Source of the DNA: Nocardiopsis sp.
GTDB lineage: Bacteria > Actinomycetota > Actinomycetes > Streptosporangiales > Streptosporangiaceae
Length of the DNA stretch: 33,408 nucleotides
Direction: 5' to 3'
Assembly: GCA_021154785.1 (NCBI GenBank)
Contig: JAJKHX010000143.1
Coordinates: 1-33,408 of the forward strand
A program made the translations under genes and the position numbers. The notes beneath the pieces were generated by a model. The model had not been told where the DNA came from and did no database searches. It saw nothing but the letters and a program-made list of their open reading frames with translations. This document shows positions 24,476-31,748 of this stretch, in pieces (positions within the stretch are counted from its first letter, which is position 1; each line of letters starts with the position of its first letter).

Positions 24476-25144
24476 ATGCGAGTGCTCGTCATCAGGCACC
24501 ACGACGTAGACACGGCCGGCTTCATCGCCGACGCGTTCGAGGCCCGCGGCGCCGAGATCACCATGCACCTGTTCCCGGACGAGGGCCCGCTGCCCACGTT
24601 CGACGGGGTGGATTACATCGTGCTGATGGGCTCGGTCAGCTCGGTCAACGACGCCGATCCCTGGATCGCCGCCGAGCTGGACTGGCTGCGCGCGGCTGAC
24701 CGGGCCGGCCTGCCCGTGTTCGGCATCTGCTTCGGCGCCCAGCTCATCTGCGCCGCGCTGGGCGGCCGGGTCGAGGCCATGGAGCGCAAGGAGATCGGCT
24801 GGTTCACCGTCTCCTCGGACGACGAGGACGCGGTCCCGGCCGGACCCTGGCTGGAGTTCCACGGCGACCGCTGCCTGCCGCCGGCCGGGGCCACCGTGCT
24901 GGCCCGCAATGACCTGGCCGTGCAGGCGTTCCGCGTCGGCCGCCACTTCGCCGTCCAGTTCCACCCGGAGGTGGACGGCCCCCAGCTCAAGCGCTGGCTG
25001 GACTCGATGGGCACCGCCGAGCTCGACAGCATCGGCCTCGACCCCGACCAGTTCCTGGCCGACACCATCCGCGAGGAACCCGCCGCCAAGGCCCGCGCCG
25101 CCCGCCTGGTCACCGCCGCTCTGGCCCCGGGTAGCCAAACCTAG
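24476..25144 (+). CDS. Class I glutamine amidotransferase (GMP-synthase-type domain)
   Basis: This 222-residue stand-alone GATase1 domain starts at ATG 24476 with GGAAGG about 9 bases upstream. The triad is complete: Cys85 in the nucleophile elbow FGICFGAQ, His163 and Glu165 in AVQFHPEVDG. The oxyanion strand VLMGSVSSVND replaces the usual GGP motif. Such proteins act on glutamine or gamma-glutamyl compounds, for example gamma-glutamyl-amine hydrolases, or serve as ammonia donors. No synthetase partner is adjacent. The frame is open further upstream but is not protein-like. It converges on the HNH gene. Confidence 0.88.
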   Translation: MRVLVIRHHDVDTAGFIADAFEARGAEITMHLFPDEGPLPTFDGVDYIVLMGSVSSVNDADPWIAAELDWLRAADRAGLPVFGICFGAQLICAALGGRVEAMERKEIGWFTVSSDDEDAVPAGPWLEFHGDRCLPPAGATVLARNDLAVQAFRVGRHFAVQFHPEVDGPQLKRWLDSMGTAELDSIGLDPDQFLADTIREEPAAKARAARLVTAALAPGSQT

Positions 25145-25148
25145 AGAG

Positions 25149-25173
25149 CTGGCATCGCGCCGATAATTGCCAG
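25149..25173. terminator. Weak hairpin between convergent amidotransferase and HNH genes
   Basis: CTGGCA (25149-25154) and TGCCAG (25168-25173) form 6-bp arms around 13 bases in the 72-bp convergent gap. There is no U tract. Only the position supports a terminator role. Confidence 0.22.
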
Positions 25174-25216
25174 ACTCGAGCTCGACCGCGAAACGGGCAA
25201 CGCCAGTAGCCGCGCC

Positions 25217-26995
25217 CTAAATCGGGTAGCGAGTGGGCTCGGTGATGTAGGTCCGCCCGGACGGCGTGGTCCACCGGAATGTCCCGTCGGGAAGCTGGTC
25301 CACCTTCCACTTCGGGTGCTGCTTGAGCCGATGATCATGCCGGCACTTCGGGCCGGCGTTGCACAGGCAGGTCCGGCCGCCCGCTTCGTACGGGATGTTG
25401 TGCTCGAAGTCGCAGCTCGCCGCGGGCCTGCGGCAGACCGGACTCGTGCAGGTAGCGTGCCAGACCTGGGCCAGGTGCCGGAGCTTTATCCCCGGGTCGT
25501 GCCCGGCGGCCTGGAACCGGTGATCACAATGTTCGGTACTGAGTGGGTGAAGGTCGATGATCAGGTCCGGTCCGTCTCCGGGGGTGCGCAGCCGCCAGGT
25601 GCCGTACCCGCCCGGCGGCCCGTCCCGCCCCGCGGCGGTGAAGCTGAACCCCTCCGGCCCGTCCCGCGTCCCGCCCGGCCCTCCCGGTTTCTCCCGTTTC
25701 CCGCGGCCCTTGGGCACGGCCCGGCCGCATCCGTGCGCTACCGCGTGTCCCTGCGTGTCGGTGATCGTCACGCACCAGGTCGTCTTCGGGTTCCGGGCCG
25801 CCGCCCCGGCGAGGTCCCGGGCCAGCCACGGGTCGACCGGCCCGATGCCGCCCAGTTCCCCGGGCCGGTCCGCCAGCCCGGTCAGCGTCACCAGCGGGAC
25901 CGTCAAGGTCCCGCGCACCGCGAACCCGGCCGGCCCCGCCACGGCCCCCGGGCCGCTGCTGCCGTCACCGTTGCCAGCCTCACCCGGCGCGGCCGGCTGG
26001 GAGTCCTGGCCCGGCAGCGGCCGGGAGTCCTGCCCCAGCAGCAGGTCCAGGTACGCCCGCGCCCGCAGCTCATCCATCGAACCCTCAAGACCTGCCCCGC
26101 GCAGCTCGCGCGCCCACGCGGAGATCCGCTGATCAGCGGCCAGCACCTCGGCCGGCGGCAGTTCCCGGCCCATCAGCGCCGCGTTCCCGCTGTCCTCCGC
26201 CCACCGCTGCACCCGCGCGTCCTTCCGCGCGGCCTCCCGCCGGTCGCGGGCCTTCTCCGGAGCGACATCCATCACCGCCTGGACGATCGCGTGCCGCAGA
26301 CCGCCCGGGGTTAGCCGCCCGGCGCGGCCCAGCACCAGCTGCTCCGCCGCCCGGGCCTCGCCGGGGTCCAGCGGGGCGGTCGCATAAATGATGATCTTCA
26401 CCCGGGACTCCCGCAGGCGACCCGCCCGGAACAGCGCCATCGTGCCGGGCAGCTTGACCGTCAGGTCATGAGCCCGGCTCATCAGGTCCTCGGCCGCGCC
26501 CCGGTGCTCCGCCAGCAGCATCCGCAGCTCATCGACCGCGAACTCATCCCACATCTGCGGCATCCCCGACCGCTCATCGGTCGCGGCGTCCGGGCCGGCC
26601 CGCCGCCGGATGAACTCCGCCACCGCCGCATGCTGCCGGGCACAGGCGTACGCCTCCACCCGGCCCCACGCCGCGATCACCCCGTCGAGCTCGTTGTCCG
26701 AGACACCCGCGTACCGTTCATCGTCTCCTGCCGCGTTCCCGGCGAAGAACGCCAGCGACATGCCCCCGGGCAGCGCATCCAGCGGATTCCCGGCCGCGAA
26801 CCCGGACGCCGCACCCGCCCACTCCCCGGGCTCCGGGTCAGGCTCTCCGTCCTCGTCATCGAAGGCAGGCGGCTCGTCACCGGGCGTGGTGGCATCACAC
26901 CACGCCTCCCACTCCGCCGCCGACATCCAGTCGGGAGCGGGAAGAGGGTCGCCGGGCTCTGAGGCGGGATCCGCGTGAGCCGGTCCTGAAGGCAT
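25217..26995 (-). CDS. HNH endonuclease domain protein, DUF222/13E12 family
   Basis: This 592-residue protein has the actinobacterial DUF222-HNH architecture. The N-terminal 130 residues are acidic and Pro-rich. DUF222 follows (about 130-330: DELRMLLAEHRGAAEDLMSR, then LPGTMALFRAGRLRESRVKI, and a CCxx-free helical core). A Gly/Pro linker comes next, then a C-terminal HNH nuclease (CRRPAASCDFEHNIPYEAGG, then CLCNAGPKCRHDHRLK) with the EHxIPY and CRHDHRLK histidines and cysteine zinc ligands. These proteins are abundant in multiple copies, were first seen as the mycobacterial 13E12 repeat, and have no settled role; mobile-DNA relation is suspected. The start has a strong GGGAGG site. A TATAGT -10 lies 40 bases upstream. 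Confidence 0.9.
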   Translation of the reverse strand: MPSGPAHADPASEPGDPLPAPDWMSAAEWEAWCDATTPGDEPPAFDDEDGEPDPEPGEWAGAASGFAAGNPLDALPGGMSLAFFAGNAAGDDERYAGVSDNELDGVIAAWGRVEAYACARQHAAVAEFIRRRAGPDAATDERSGMPQMWDEFAVDELRMLLAEHRGAAEDLMSRAHDLTVKLPGTMALFRAGRLRESRVKIIIYATAPLDPGEARAAEQLVLGRAGRLTPGGLRHAIVQAVMDVAPEKARDRREAARKDARVQRWAEDSGNAALMGRELPPAEVLAADQRISAWARELRGAGLEGSMDELRARAYLDLLLGQDSRPLPGQDSQPAAPGEAGNGDGSSGPGAVAGPAGFAVRGTLTVPLVTLTGLADRPGELGGIGPVDPWLARDLAGAAARNPKTTWCVTITDTQGHAVAHGCGRAVPKGRGKREKPGGPGGTRDGPEGFSFTAAGRDGPPGGYGTWRLRTPGDGPDLIIDLHPLSTEHCDHRFQAAGHDPGIKLRHLAQVWHATCTSPVCRRPAASCDFEHNIPYEAGGRTCLCNAGPKCRHDHRLKQHPKWKVDQLPDGTFRWTTPSGRTYITEPTRYPI

Positions 26996-27031
26996 GACAC
27001 CTCCCTCGTCCGGGAGAATTTTCCATCGAAC

Positions 27032-27037
27032 ACTATA
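27032..27037 (-). promoter_or_regulatory. Candidate -10 element of the DUF222-HNH gene
   Basis: TATAGT on the minus strand, in a locally AT-rich stretch about 37 bases upstream of the ATG. No good -35 is present at 17 bases. The ribosome site GGGAGG is at 27005-27000. Confidence 0.4.
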
Positions 27038-27145
27038 CCGAAGAATACCCTACATGGCGACTGAATAAGCCTGCTATGACGGCGTGTCGCGACGAGCCGC
27101 GTGCCATTTCGCCCCTCGCCCGTCCACCCCCATCCCCGAACTCGT

Positions 27146-27208
27146 CCCGCTCCCGAGCCAGCCCCGCTCCTGAGCCAGCCCCGCTCCCAAGCCCGCCCGC
27201 CCCGCTCC
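27146..27208 (+). repeat. 17-bp C-rich tandem repeat
   Basis: The phrase CGCTCCnGAGCCAGCCC recurs at a 17-bp period (starts near 27148, 27165, 27182), with a shorter fourth copy from 27203. The third copy is diverged. The plus strand is almost free of A and T here. Confidence 0.7.
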
Positions 27209-27249
27209 GCCCCCGAGTCCCACTGTCCCGCGGCTCAAGCTCCTATCGG

Positions 27250-27282
27250 ACTCGGTATGCCACCGAGTACCGTCTTCGGTAC
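27250..27282. repeat. Two adjacent hairpins sharing a base
   Basis: ACTCGGT/ACCGAGT (27250-27256, 27262-27268) with loop ATGCC is followed directly by GTACCG/CGGTAC (27267-27272, 27277-27282) with loop TCTT. They overlap at 27267-27268, so the two hairpins compete. This may be part of a 5' leader or protein-binding sites. Confidence 0.45.
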
Positions 27283-27440
27283 CCAGTGCGCCACAGACTC
27301 CGGCGCCCCGCGCCCGGATGCTCGCAGACCCCGCAACTGGGTGCCGTTGGCTACAGAGTGCCACCAAGGACTAGACAAATCGCTACAGCTGCGGACACGA
27401 GGTGACCCGACAAGGTAGCTGACCGTTACGATTTCGGCTT

Positions 27441-28823
27441 ATGTCTTCCGAACTCGGTACCTGGCTGCGCCAGCAGCGCGAGGACCGCGGCTGGACCAGG
27501 ACCGAGCTGGCCCGCCAGCTCATCAAGGCCGCTAGGACCAGGGGCGACACGTCCGTGCCCAGCGCCGACAACATCAGCCACAACATCTACCGCTGGGAAC
27601 GCGGGGCCGTGACCCCGGCGGAGCGCTATCAGCTGTACTACTGCGGCGCGTTCGGGATCCCGTTCAGCCAGTTCGGGACCGCGTCCAGCCAATTCGGTAC
27701 CGCGCCGCCGGGCATGGTCGACACTGGCCCTGGGGCGGCCGCCGTCGCCGCCTACCGTGAACTCCCGTCATCTGATCCGGCCGCGCCCGACCCGGGCACG
27801 TCCGCGATCCGGCGGGAGGTGCTGATGGCCGCGCACGAAGGCAGCGAGCATGCCGAACGGGCCGAGCAGCGCGGTATCGGCGAGGCCACCCTGGAGCAGT
27901 TCCGCGCCGACGTGACCCAGCTGTCCGCGCAGTACCTGACGGGTGAGCCGGTCACGCTGTTCACCGAGATGCGCCGGGTCAGGAACCGGATCGCCGAGGC
28001 GCTCGAGCGGCGGCAGTGGCCGCGCGACGCGGCCGAGCTCTACCTGCTGGCGGGCGGCCTCAGCGCGTTAATGGCCGCGGCGGCCACCAACCTCGGCTAC
28101 CCGCAGGCGGCCGAGGAACTGGTCCGGGCCGGCTGGGCCTACGCCACCATCATCGATCACCGGCCGCTGATGGCGCGGCTGCGGCTGTGCGCGGCCTACG
28201 CCGCCTACTGGAACGGGCACCCGGAACAGACCGCGGACCTGGCCCGCAGCGGCCTGGACTACCTCCCCGACGGACCGAACGCGGCTCAGCTGCACCTGAT
28301 CGCCGGGCTGGCCCGGGCCCGCCGCGGCGACCCGGCGGGCGCGCGGCAGGCGATCGCGGCCGCGCACGACGCCCGCGACCGCGATCACCATGACGAACTG
28401 CTCGAGATCGGGGGCGAGTTCGGCTTCTCGCGGGCCACCCAGGCCTACTACGCCGGCTTCGTCCTGACGCAGGCCCGGGTGGGTGAGGCGGCCGCCGAAC
28501 TGGAGGGCGCCATCCTTCTCTACGCGGCCGGGCCGGGACCGGGCGAGCAGCACAGCCGCCGGTGCCGGATGCTGGCGCACACCGACCTGGCCGTGGTGCG
28601 GCTCCGGGCGGGCGCGCTCGATGCCGCCGTCGCCGCCCTGGAACCCGTGCTGGCGCTGCCGCCGGGGGAGCGCACGGCGGTGCAGGGCCAGCGGCTGTCG
28701 GTGATCCGGGCCGAGCTCGGCCACCCGGTCTACCTCGGCTCGCTCCAGGCCCGCCGGCTGGACGAGCAGGCAGCCGCGTTCGTCCCCGCTGATCTCGGGC
28801 GTTTGCCTGGTGAGGAGGAGTAG
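27441..28823 (+). CDS. XRE-family transcriptional regulator with TPR-like C-terminus
   Basis: This 460-residue protein has an N-terminal Cro/C1-type domain (LGTWLRQQREDRGWTRTELA, then NISHNIYRWERGAVTPAERY), followed by a linker and a long helical part built of TPR-like hairpins (from about residue 150, e.g. AAELYLLAGGLSALMAAAAT, then LGYPQAAEELVRAGWAYATI). This layout is common in Streptosporangiales/Streptomyces regulators of differentiation or secondary metabolism, but no target is known. The linker holds a diverged 21-bp duplication (SQFGTAS/SQFGTAP, 27666-27707). The gene stands alone and converges on the thioesterase, with a hairpin in between. Confidence 0.85.
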   Translation: MSSELGTWLRQQREDRGWTRTELARQLIKAARTRGDTSVPSADNISHNIYRWERGAVTPAERYQLYYCGAFGIPFSQFGTASSQFGTAPPGMVDTGPGAAAVAAYRELPSSDPAAPDPGTSAIRREVLMAAHEGSEHAERAEQRGIGEATLEQFRADVTQLSAQYLTGEPVTLFTEMRRVRNRIAEALERRQWPRDAAELYLLAGGLSALMAAAATNLGYPQAAEELVRAGWAYATIIDHRPLMARLRLCAAYAAYWNGHPEQTADLARSGLDYLPDGPNAAQLHLIAGLARARRGDPAGARQAIAAAHDARDRDHHDELLEIGGEFGFSRATQAYYAGFVLTQARVGEAAAELEGAILLYAAGPGPGEQHSRRCRMLAHTDLAVVRLRAGALDAAVAALEPVLALPPGERTAVQGQRLSVIRAELGHPVYLGSLQARRLDEQAAAFVPADLGRLPGEEE

Positions 28824-28828
28824 GACAG

Positions 28829-28845
28829 GGCGGCCCGCGGCCGCC
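28829..28845. terminator. Bidirectional hairpin between XRE-TPR and thioesterase genes
   Basis: GGCGGCC (28829-28835) and GGCCGCC (28839-28845) are perfect arms around CGC, in the 32-bp gap between convergent genes. The stem is very stable and lacks a U tract, as is usual for actinobacterial terminators. Confidence 0.45.
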
Positions 28846-28855
28846 AGCCCGAGGC

Positions 28856-29308
28856 TCAGCCGCTGATGCCGGTCTTGCCGTAGACGGCGGTCATGGTGGC
28901 CTGCATGACCGCGAACGACCGGTCGCTGCCGTCGGCGAACGCCTCGCCCCGGCAGACCACCAGCGTGCGGCCCGCCCGCACCACCTCGCCGGTGATCGTG
29001 AATCGCTCCCCGGCCGCGGGCGCCATCAGGTTGACCGTGAAGCTCACGGTGAGCACGGCGGCGTCCGCCGGCATCACGCTGAAGGCCGCGTACCCGCACG
29101 CGGTGTCCAGCACCGCGGTCACCGCGCCCGCGTGCAGGAACCCGTGCTGCTGGGTGAGTCGCTCGTCGTGTCCCAGCGACATCACGACCTTGCCCCGCTG
29201 GACCGCGGTGACCTCGACGCCAAGCGTGGTCATCATGGCCTGGCGATCGAAGCTGGCCCGCACCCGGGCCAGCATGTCCTTGTGAGATTCGACAGCTGAT
29301 TCGGTCAC
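28856..29308 (-). CDS. PaaI-family hotdog thioesterase
   Basis: From GTG 29308 this is a 150-residue single-hotdog protein. The PaaI signature is clear: LTQQHGFLHAGAVTAVLDTA includes the HGGxxxxxxD-like element (HAGAVTAVLD) with the catalytic Asp/Glu region, then TVSFTVNLMAPAAGERFTIT and a VVRAGRTLVVCRGEAF strand pair. It should hydrolyse aryl- or acyl-CoA thioesters. The GTG start is supported by a GTGA overlap with the small gene upstream; ATG 29275 is an alternative. No specific pathway is shown by its neighbours, although two CoA ligases are encoded elsewhere in the window. Confidence 0.88.
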   Translation of the reverse strand: MTESAVESHKDMLARVRASFDRQAMMTTLGVEVTAVQRGKVVMSLGHDERLTQQHGFLHAGAVTAVLDTACGYAAFSVMPADAAVLTVSFTVNLMAPAAGERFTITGEVVRAGRTLVVCRGEAFADGSDRSFAVMQATMTAVYGKTGISG

Positions 29309-29493
29309 CCGCCGATTGTCACACCGGGCACCCGCAACGCCCGCAGCGCCCGGGCGGGACGGGTGAGGTACCGCTGCCACAGCCGCGACACCCCGGCCGC
29401 CAGCTGCCCGGCCTGCTCGTCGGCCCGCCGCCGCTCGCTCGCCGTCATGATCCGCTCCGCGTGGTACTGCCGGCTCATGTCGTACATCATCAT
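29305..29493 (-). CDS. Small protein coupled to the PaaI thioesterase
   Basis: ATG at 29493 (AGGACG just upstream) encodes 62 residues beginning MMMYDMSRQYHAERIMTASE. It is rich in Arg, Ala and Glu, helical-looking, and ends ALRVPGVTIGG. Small proteins of this sort (short aromatic start, then an amphipathic basic helix) are common and unnamed in actinomycetes. The stop overlaps the thioesterase GTG by four bases, which argues that it is translated. Function is unknown. Confidence 0.5.
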   Translation of the reverse strand: MMMYDMSRQYHAERIMTASERRRADEQAGQLAAGVSRLWQRYLTRPARALRALRVPGVTIGG

Positions 29494-29632
29494 CGTCCTC
29501 ACGCCCTCGCTTACCGGACTGGTCACCCAGACGACGAACGCCCCCGCCCCGGATGGACACCCGCGAGGCCGGGAATTGCCCCGGATAAGCCCCCTCTGGC
29601 CTGCGCTAGCGCCAGATGAGAAGATGTCTCTC

Positions 29633-29968
29633 ATGGATGGTCAGCCGAACGACCCCCGCCAGCAGCTCAACGCGGCCTGGCAGGCCGCTGCGGCGGCGCT
29701 GGGGGAATGGCGCAAGCAGGTGGCTACGGCCACCTCGGACGTCGTGGACAAGCTCGAGCCCGCGGTCCGCGCCGCGGCGGACGCCGCCCGCTCCGCGGTC
29801 ACCGGGGAATGGCGCGCCTGCCGGTGCTCGTGCACCACCGCCCATCCCGACGACCGGGGTGTCTGCGACGGCAAGGCCGTGCTGACTCGCCGGATAGCGT
29901 CGGCCGACGTCGGGCTGTGCGCGCCGTGCGCCGTGGCCCAGGGCGTCGCCGAGTTCCCCCGCGGCTAG
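29633..29968 (+). CDS. Small protein with helical N-terminus and cysteine-rich C-terminus
   Basis: From ATG 29633 it is 111 residues; ATG 29624 is also possible. The first 60 residues are Ala/Gln-rich and helical (LNAAWQAAAAALGEWRKQVA, then KLEPAVRAAADAARSAV). The rest is cysteine-rich: WRACRCSCTTAHPDDRGVCD and VGLCAPCAVAQGV, with Cys pairs spaced like a zinc ribbon or treble clef. I do not know a named family. It stands alone, divergent from the thioesterase pair. Confidence 0.65.
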   Translation: MDGQPNDPRQQLNAAWQAAAAALGEWRKQVATATSDVVDKLEPAVRAAADAARSAVTGEWRACRCSCTTAHPDDRGVCDGKAVLTRRIASADVGLCAPCAVAQGVAEFPRG

Positions 29969-29988
29969 CTACTCAAGGTTCCGGGGAC

Positions 29989-30213
29989 GTGGATAACGAC
30001 GTCATCCGGGACGTGACCGTGCGCTCCGTCGTGGTGCCGCTGGCCACCAAGGTGGGGGACTTCGCCCGCTGGCCGCTGCTGCTCATCGACGTGACCACCG
30101 AGCAGGGCATCACCGGACGGCTACCCGCGCCGCTAGCCGCCCGTGCCCTGACCGTCGGCCGCTGCTGGCGGCAGGTCGTCCTCCACGGTCCGGATGATCT
30201 TACGGAGCAGTGA
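29989..30213 (+). pseudogene. N-terminal remnant of an enolase-superfamily (mandelate racemase-like) enzyme
   Basis: GTG 29989 encodes VDNDVIRDVTVRSVVVPLAT, then WPLLLIDVTTEQGITGR, which is the N-terminal capping domain start of mandelate racemase/muconate lactonizing-type enzymes (IRDVxVRAVxVPL, then LLIDLxTExGVTGR). After about 45 residues the similarity ends in an Ala/Arg-rich tail running into the convergent MarR gene. The barrel domain with its Lys and metal ligands is absent. Confidence 0.6.
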
Positions 30214-30684
30214 CGCGAGCTGGTCCTTCTCGCGCGGGGTGAGGCTGGCGCTGACCAGGGTCTCGCCCCGGTTGAAGGCGGGGAACAGCCGCTCGATCAC
30301 GTCCTGGCCGCGGGGCTCGAGGGAGACGAGCACCAGCCGGCCGTCCTCCTCGTGGCCGCGGCGGCGGGCCAGGCCGCGCTTCTCCAGGGTCTTCAGCACC
30401 CCGGTCAGCGTGCCCTTGGTCACCCCCGCCTCGGCGGCCAGGTGCCTGGTCTGCTGGTCACCCCAGATCCACAGCACGAACAGCACGGTGAACGCCGCCC
30501 AGGACAGGTCCTCCGCCGAGAGTACCTGCTGCTCCAGCTGGTTGCGGACGGCGTTGGCGGCCCGGTAGATGTTCGACACCGCCGCCATCGCGGCGAAGTC
30601 GAGCTCCTGCTCGCCAACGCGGGCGCGGACGTCGCGCTCGGCCTGGACCAGGTCCTGGGCGTTTCCGGCGAAGCGGCGGGGCAT
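30133..30684 (-). CDS. MarR family transcriptional regulator
   Basis: This 183-residue protein has a MarR winged helix: LSWAAFTVLFVLWIWGDQQT, then RHLAAEAGVTKGTLTGVLKT (recognition helix), then LEKRGLARRRGHEEDGRLVL (wing) and VSLEPRGQDVIERLFP. Flanking helices give the dimer interface. It lies 25 bases downstream of the FAH-family gene on the same strand and is probably co-transcribed with, and a regulator of, the aromatic/heterocycle catabolic cluster to its right. The ligand is unknown. Its 3' end overlaps the enolase remnant's tail. Confidence 0.9.
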   Translation of the reverse strand: MPRRFAGNAQDLVQAERDVRARVGEQELDFAAMAAVSNIYRAANAVRNQLEQQVLSAEDLSWAAFTVLFVLWIWGDQQTRHLAAEAGVTKGTLTGVLKTLEKRGLARRRGHEEDGRLVLVSLEPRGQDVIERLFPAFNRGETLVSASLTPREKDQLASLLRKIIRTVEDDLPPAAADGQGTGG

Positions 30685-30709
30685 GGGAAAGATCGTAAGG
30701 GCAGCTGCC

Positions 30710-31558
30710 TCACGTTCGGGCCGGGGGCCGGATGCCCCGGAACTCCCAGTCGCCGCCGAGCGCGGTGGACAGCACCTCCTCGCTCGCGGTCGGCTGGGCG
30801 CCGAACTCCGCCGGGACGCCGGCCGGGCCGTCCACGATGTAGTTCTTCAGCCGGCCGAGCCCCTCCACTTCGACCTCCACCACGTCGCCCGGCTGGACCG
30901 GCCGCGAGTTGGCCGGGGTCCCGGACAGCAGCACGTCCCCGGGCAGCAAGGTGATCGTGCGGGCGATGTCGGCCACCAGGTAGTGCATGTCCCACTGCAT
31001 CTCGTCGGTCGAGCCGTCCTGCGCCAGCGTGCCGTTGACGTAGGTGCGCAGCCGCTGCCCGCGGAAATCCCAGCCGGTGACCAGGCCCGGCCCGAGCGGC
31101 GCCATCGTGTCCGCGCCCTTGACCCGCAGCATCGACCCGGCATCGGTGTCACGGAAGTCGTGCAGGCCGAAGTCGTTCCCGATCGTGTAGCCGGCGATGT
31201 ACTCCCCGGCCTGCTCCGGGGTGATGCCCCGGCAGGGGCGGCCGATGACGATGGCGACCTCGCCCTCGTAGTTCAGGTACCGGCAGCCGGCCGGCCGGAC
31301 CACCGCGCCGCAGTGGGCGGCCAGCGCGGAGACCGGCTTGTGGAAGTAGGTGGGTGCGGCGGGCAGCCGGACCCCGAACTCCTCGACCCGGCTGCGGTGG
31401 TTCAGGTGCACCGCGACGATCTTGGTCGGCGAGCACGGCGGCAGGTGCACCGCTTCGCCGGCTGCCACCCGGCGCCCGTCCCCGGCCACCAGTTCGTCCC
31501 CGTCCCGCACCACCTGGACGCTGGCCCCGTCGAGCAGGATCCGGCGGTATTCGGTCAT
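30710..31558 (-). CDS. Fumarylacetoacetate hydrolase (FAH) family protein
   Basis: The start ATG 31558, with GGGGG 7-11 bases upstream, gives 282 residues. The FAH fold motifs are visible: PTYFHKPVSALAAHCGAVVR (catalytic-entrance lid), NYEGEVAIVIG with metal ligands Glu98 and Glu100, GYTIGNDFGLHDFR with Asp129, and VKGADTMAPLGP with Lys148 of the K-GADT motif, then DVLLSGTPAN. Such proteins hydrolyse acylpyruvates or isomerise/decarboxylate 2-oxo-enoate intermediates (HpaG/HpcE-like) at the end of aromatic ring cleavage. It overlaps the upstream small ORF by an ATGA and is followed 25 bases later by the MarR gene. Together with the molybdenum hydroxylase upstream it suggests catabolism of an aromatic or N-heterocycle. 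Confidence 0.9.
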   Translation of the reverse strand: MTEYRRILLDGASVQVVRDGDELVAGDGRRVAAGEAVHLPPCSPTKIVAVHLNHRSRVEEFGVRLPAAPTYFHKPVSALAAHCGAVVRPAGCRYLNYEGEVAIVIGRPCRGITPEQAGEYIAGYTIGNDFGLHDFRDTDAGSMLRVKGADTMAPLGPGLVTGWDFRGQRLRTYVNGTLAQDGSTDEMQWDMHYLVADIARTITLLPGDVLLSGTPANSRPVQPGDVVEVEVEGLGRLKNYIVDGPAGVPAEFGAQPTASEEVLSTALGGDWEFRGIRPPART

Positions 31559-31683
31559 GTCCATCCCCCAGTCGGCCGGTCGAACCAGATGCGGATCTGC
31601 CCGGTGCCGACCGAGTTCTCGTACTCGCTGCACGCCCGGCCCGGCGCGGTCACCGCTTCCCCGCCCAGGCTAGCGATCATCAT
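31555..31683 (-). CDS. Possible small protein coupled to the FAH gene
   Basis: ATG 31683 opens 42 codons (MMIASLGGEAV, later SEYENSVGTGQIRIWFDRP) whose TGA overlaps the FAH start codon (ATGA). The latter part has an alternating beta-strand look rather than the Arg/Pro composition of noise. No ribosome site precedes the ATG. It may be a real coupled small protein, or a fragment of a larger lost one. I do not recognise a family. Confidence 0.35.
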   Translation of the reverse strand: MMIASLGGEAVTAPGRACSEYENSVGTGQIRIWFDRPTGGWT

Positions 31684-31748
31684 CAGGTAGGGCCGAACCT
31701 GGCCTCGGGCCGGTGGTCCTGATGTGGGCCGGGTCGCTGGCCCCGGTC

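Larger units (their letters stand above)
27050..27440. other. Intergenic region with C-rich repeats and hairpins
   Basis: The gap separates the leftward HNH gene from the rightward XRE-TPR gene. It holds a C-rich 17-bp repeat (27146-27208) and two adjacent small hairpins near 27250-27282. Frames crossing it are Pro/Ser/Arg low-complexity and are not believed to be genes. The promoter of the XRE-TPR gene should be near 27380-27430; no clear -35/-10 pair was found. Confidence 0.5.

Noticed and set aside
27018-27045. Possible SOS (LexA) box upstream of the HNH gene, around CGAACAC and its surroundings
   Set aside because: Only one half-site (GTTCG) matches; the other half does not fit the CGAAC-N4-GTTCG actinobacterial consensus.
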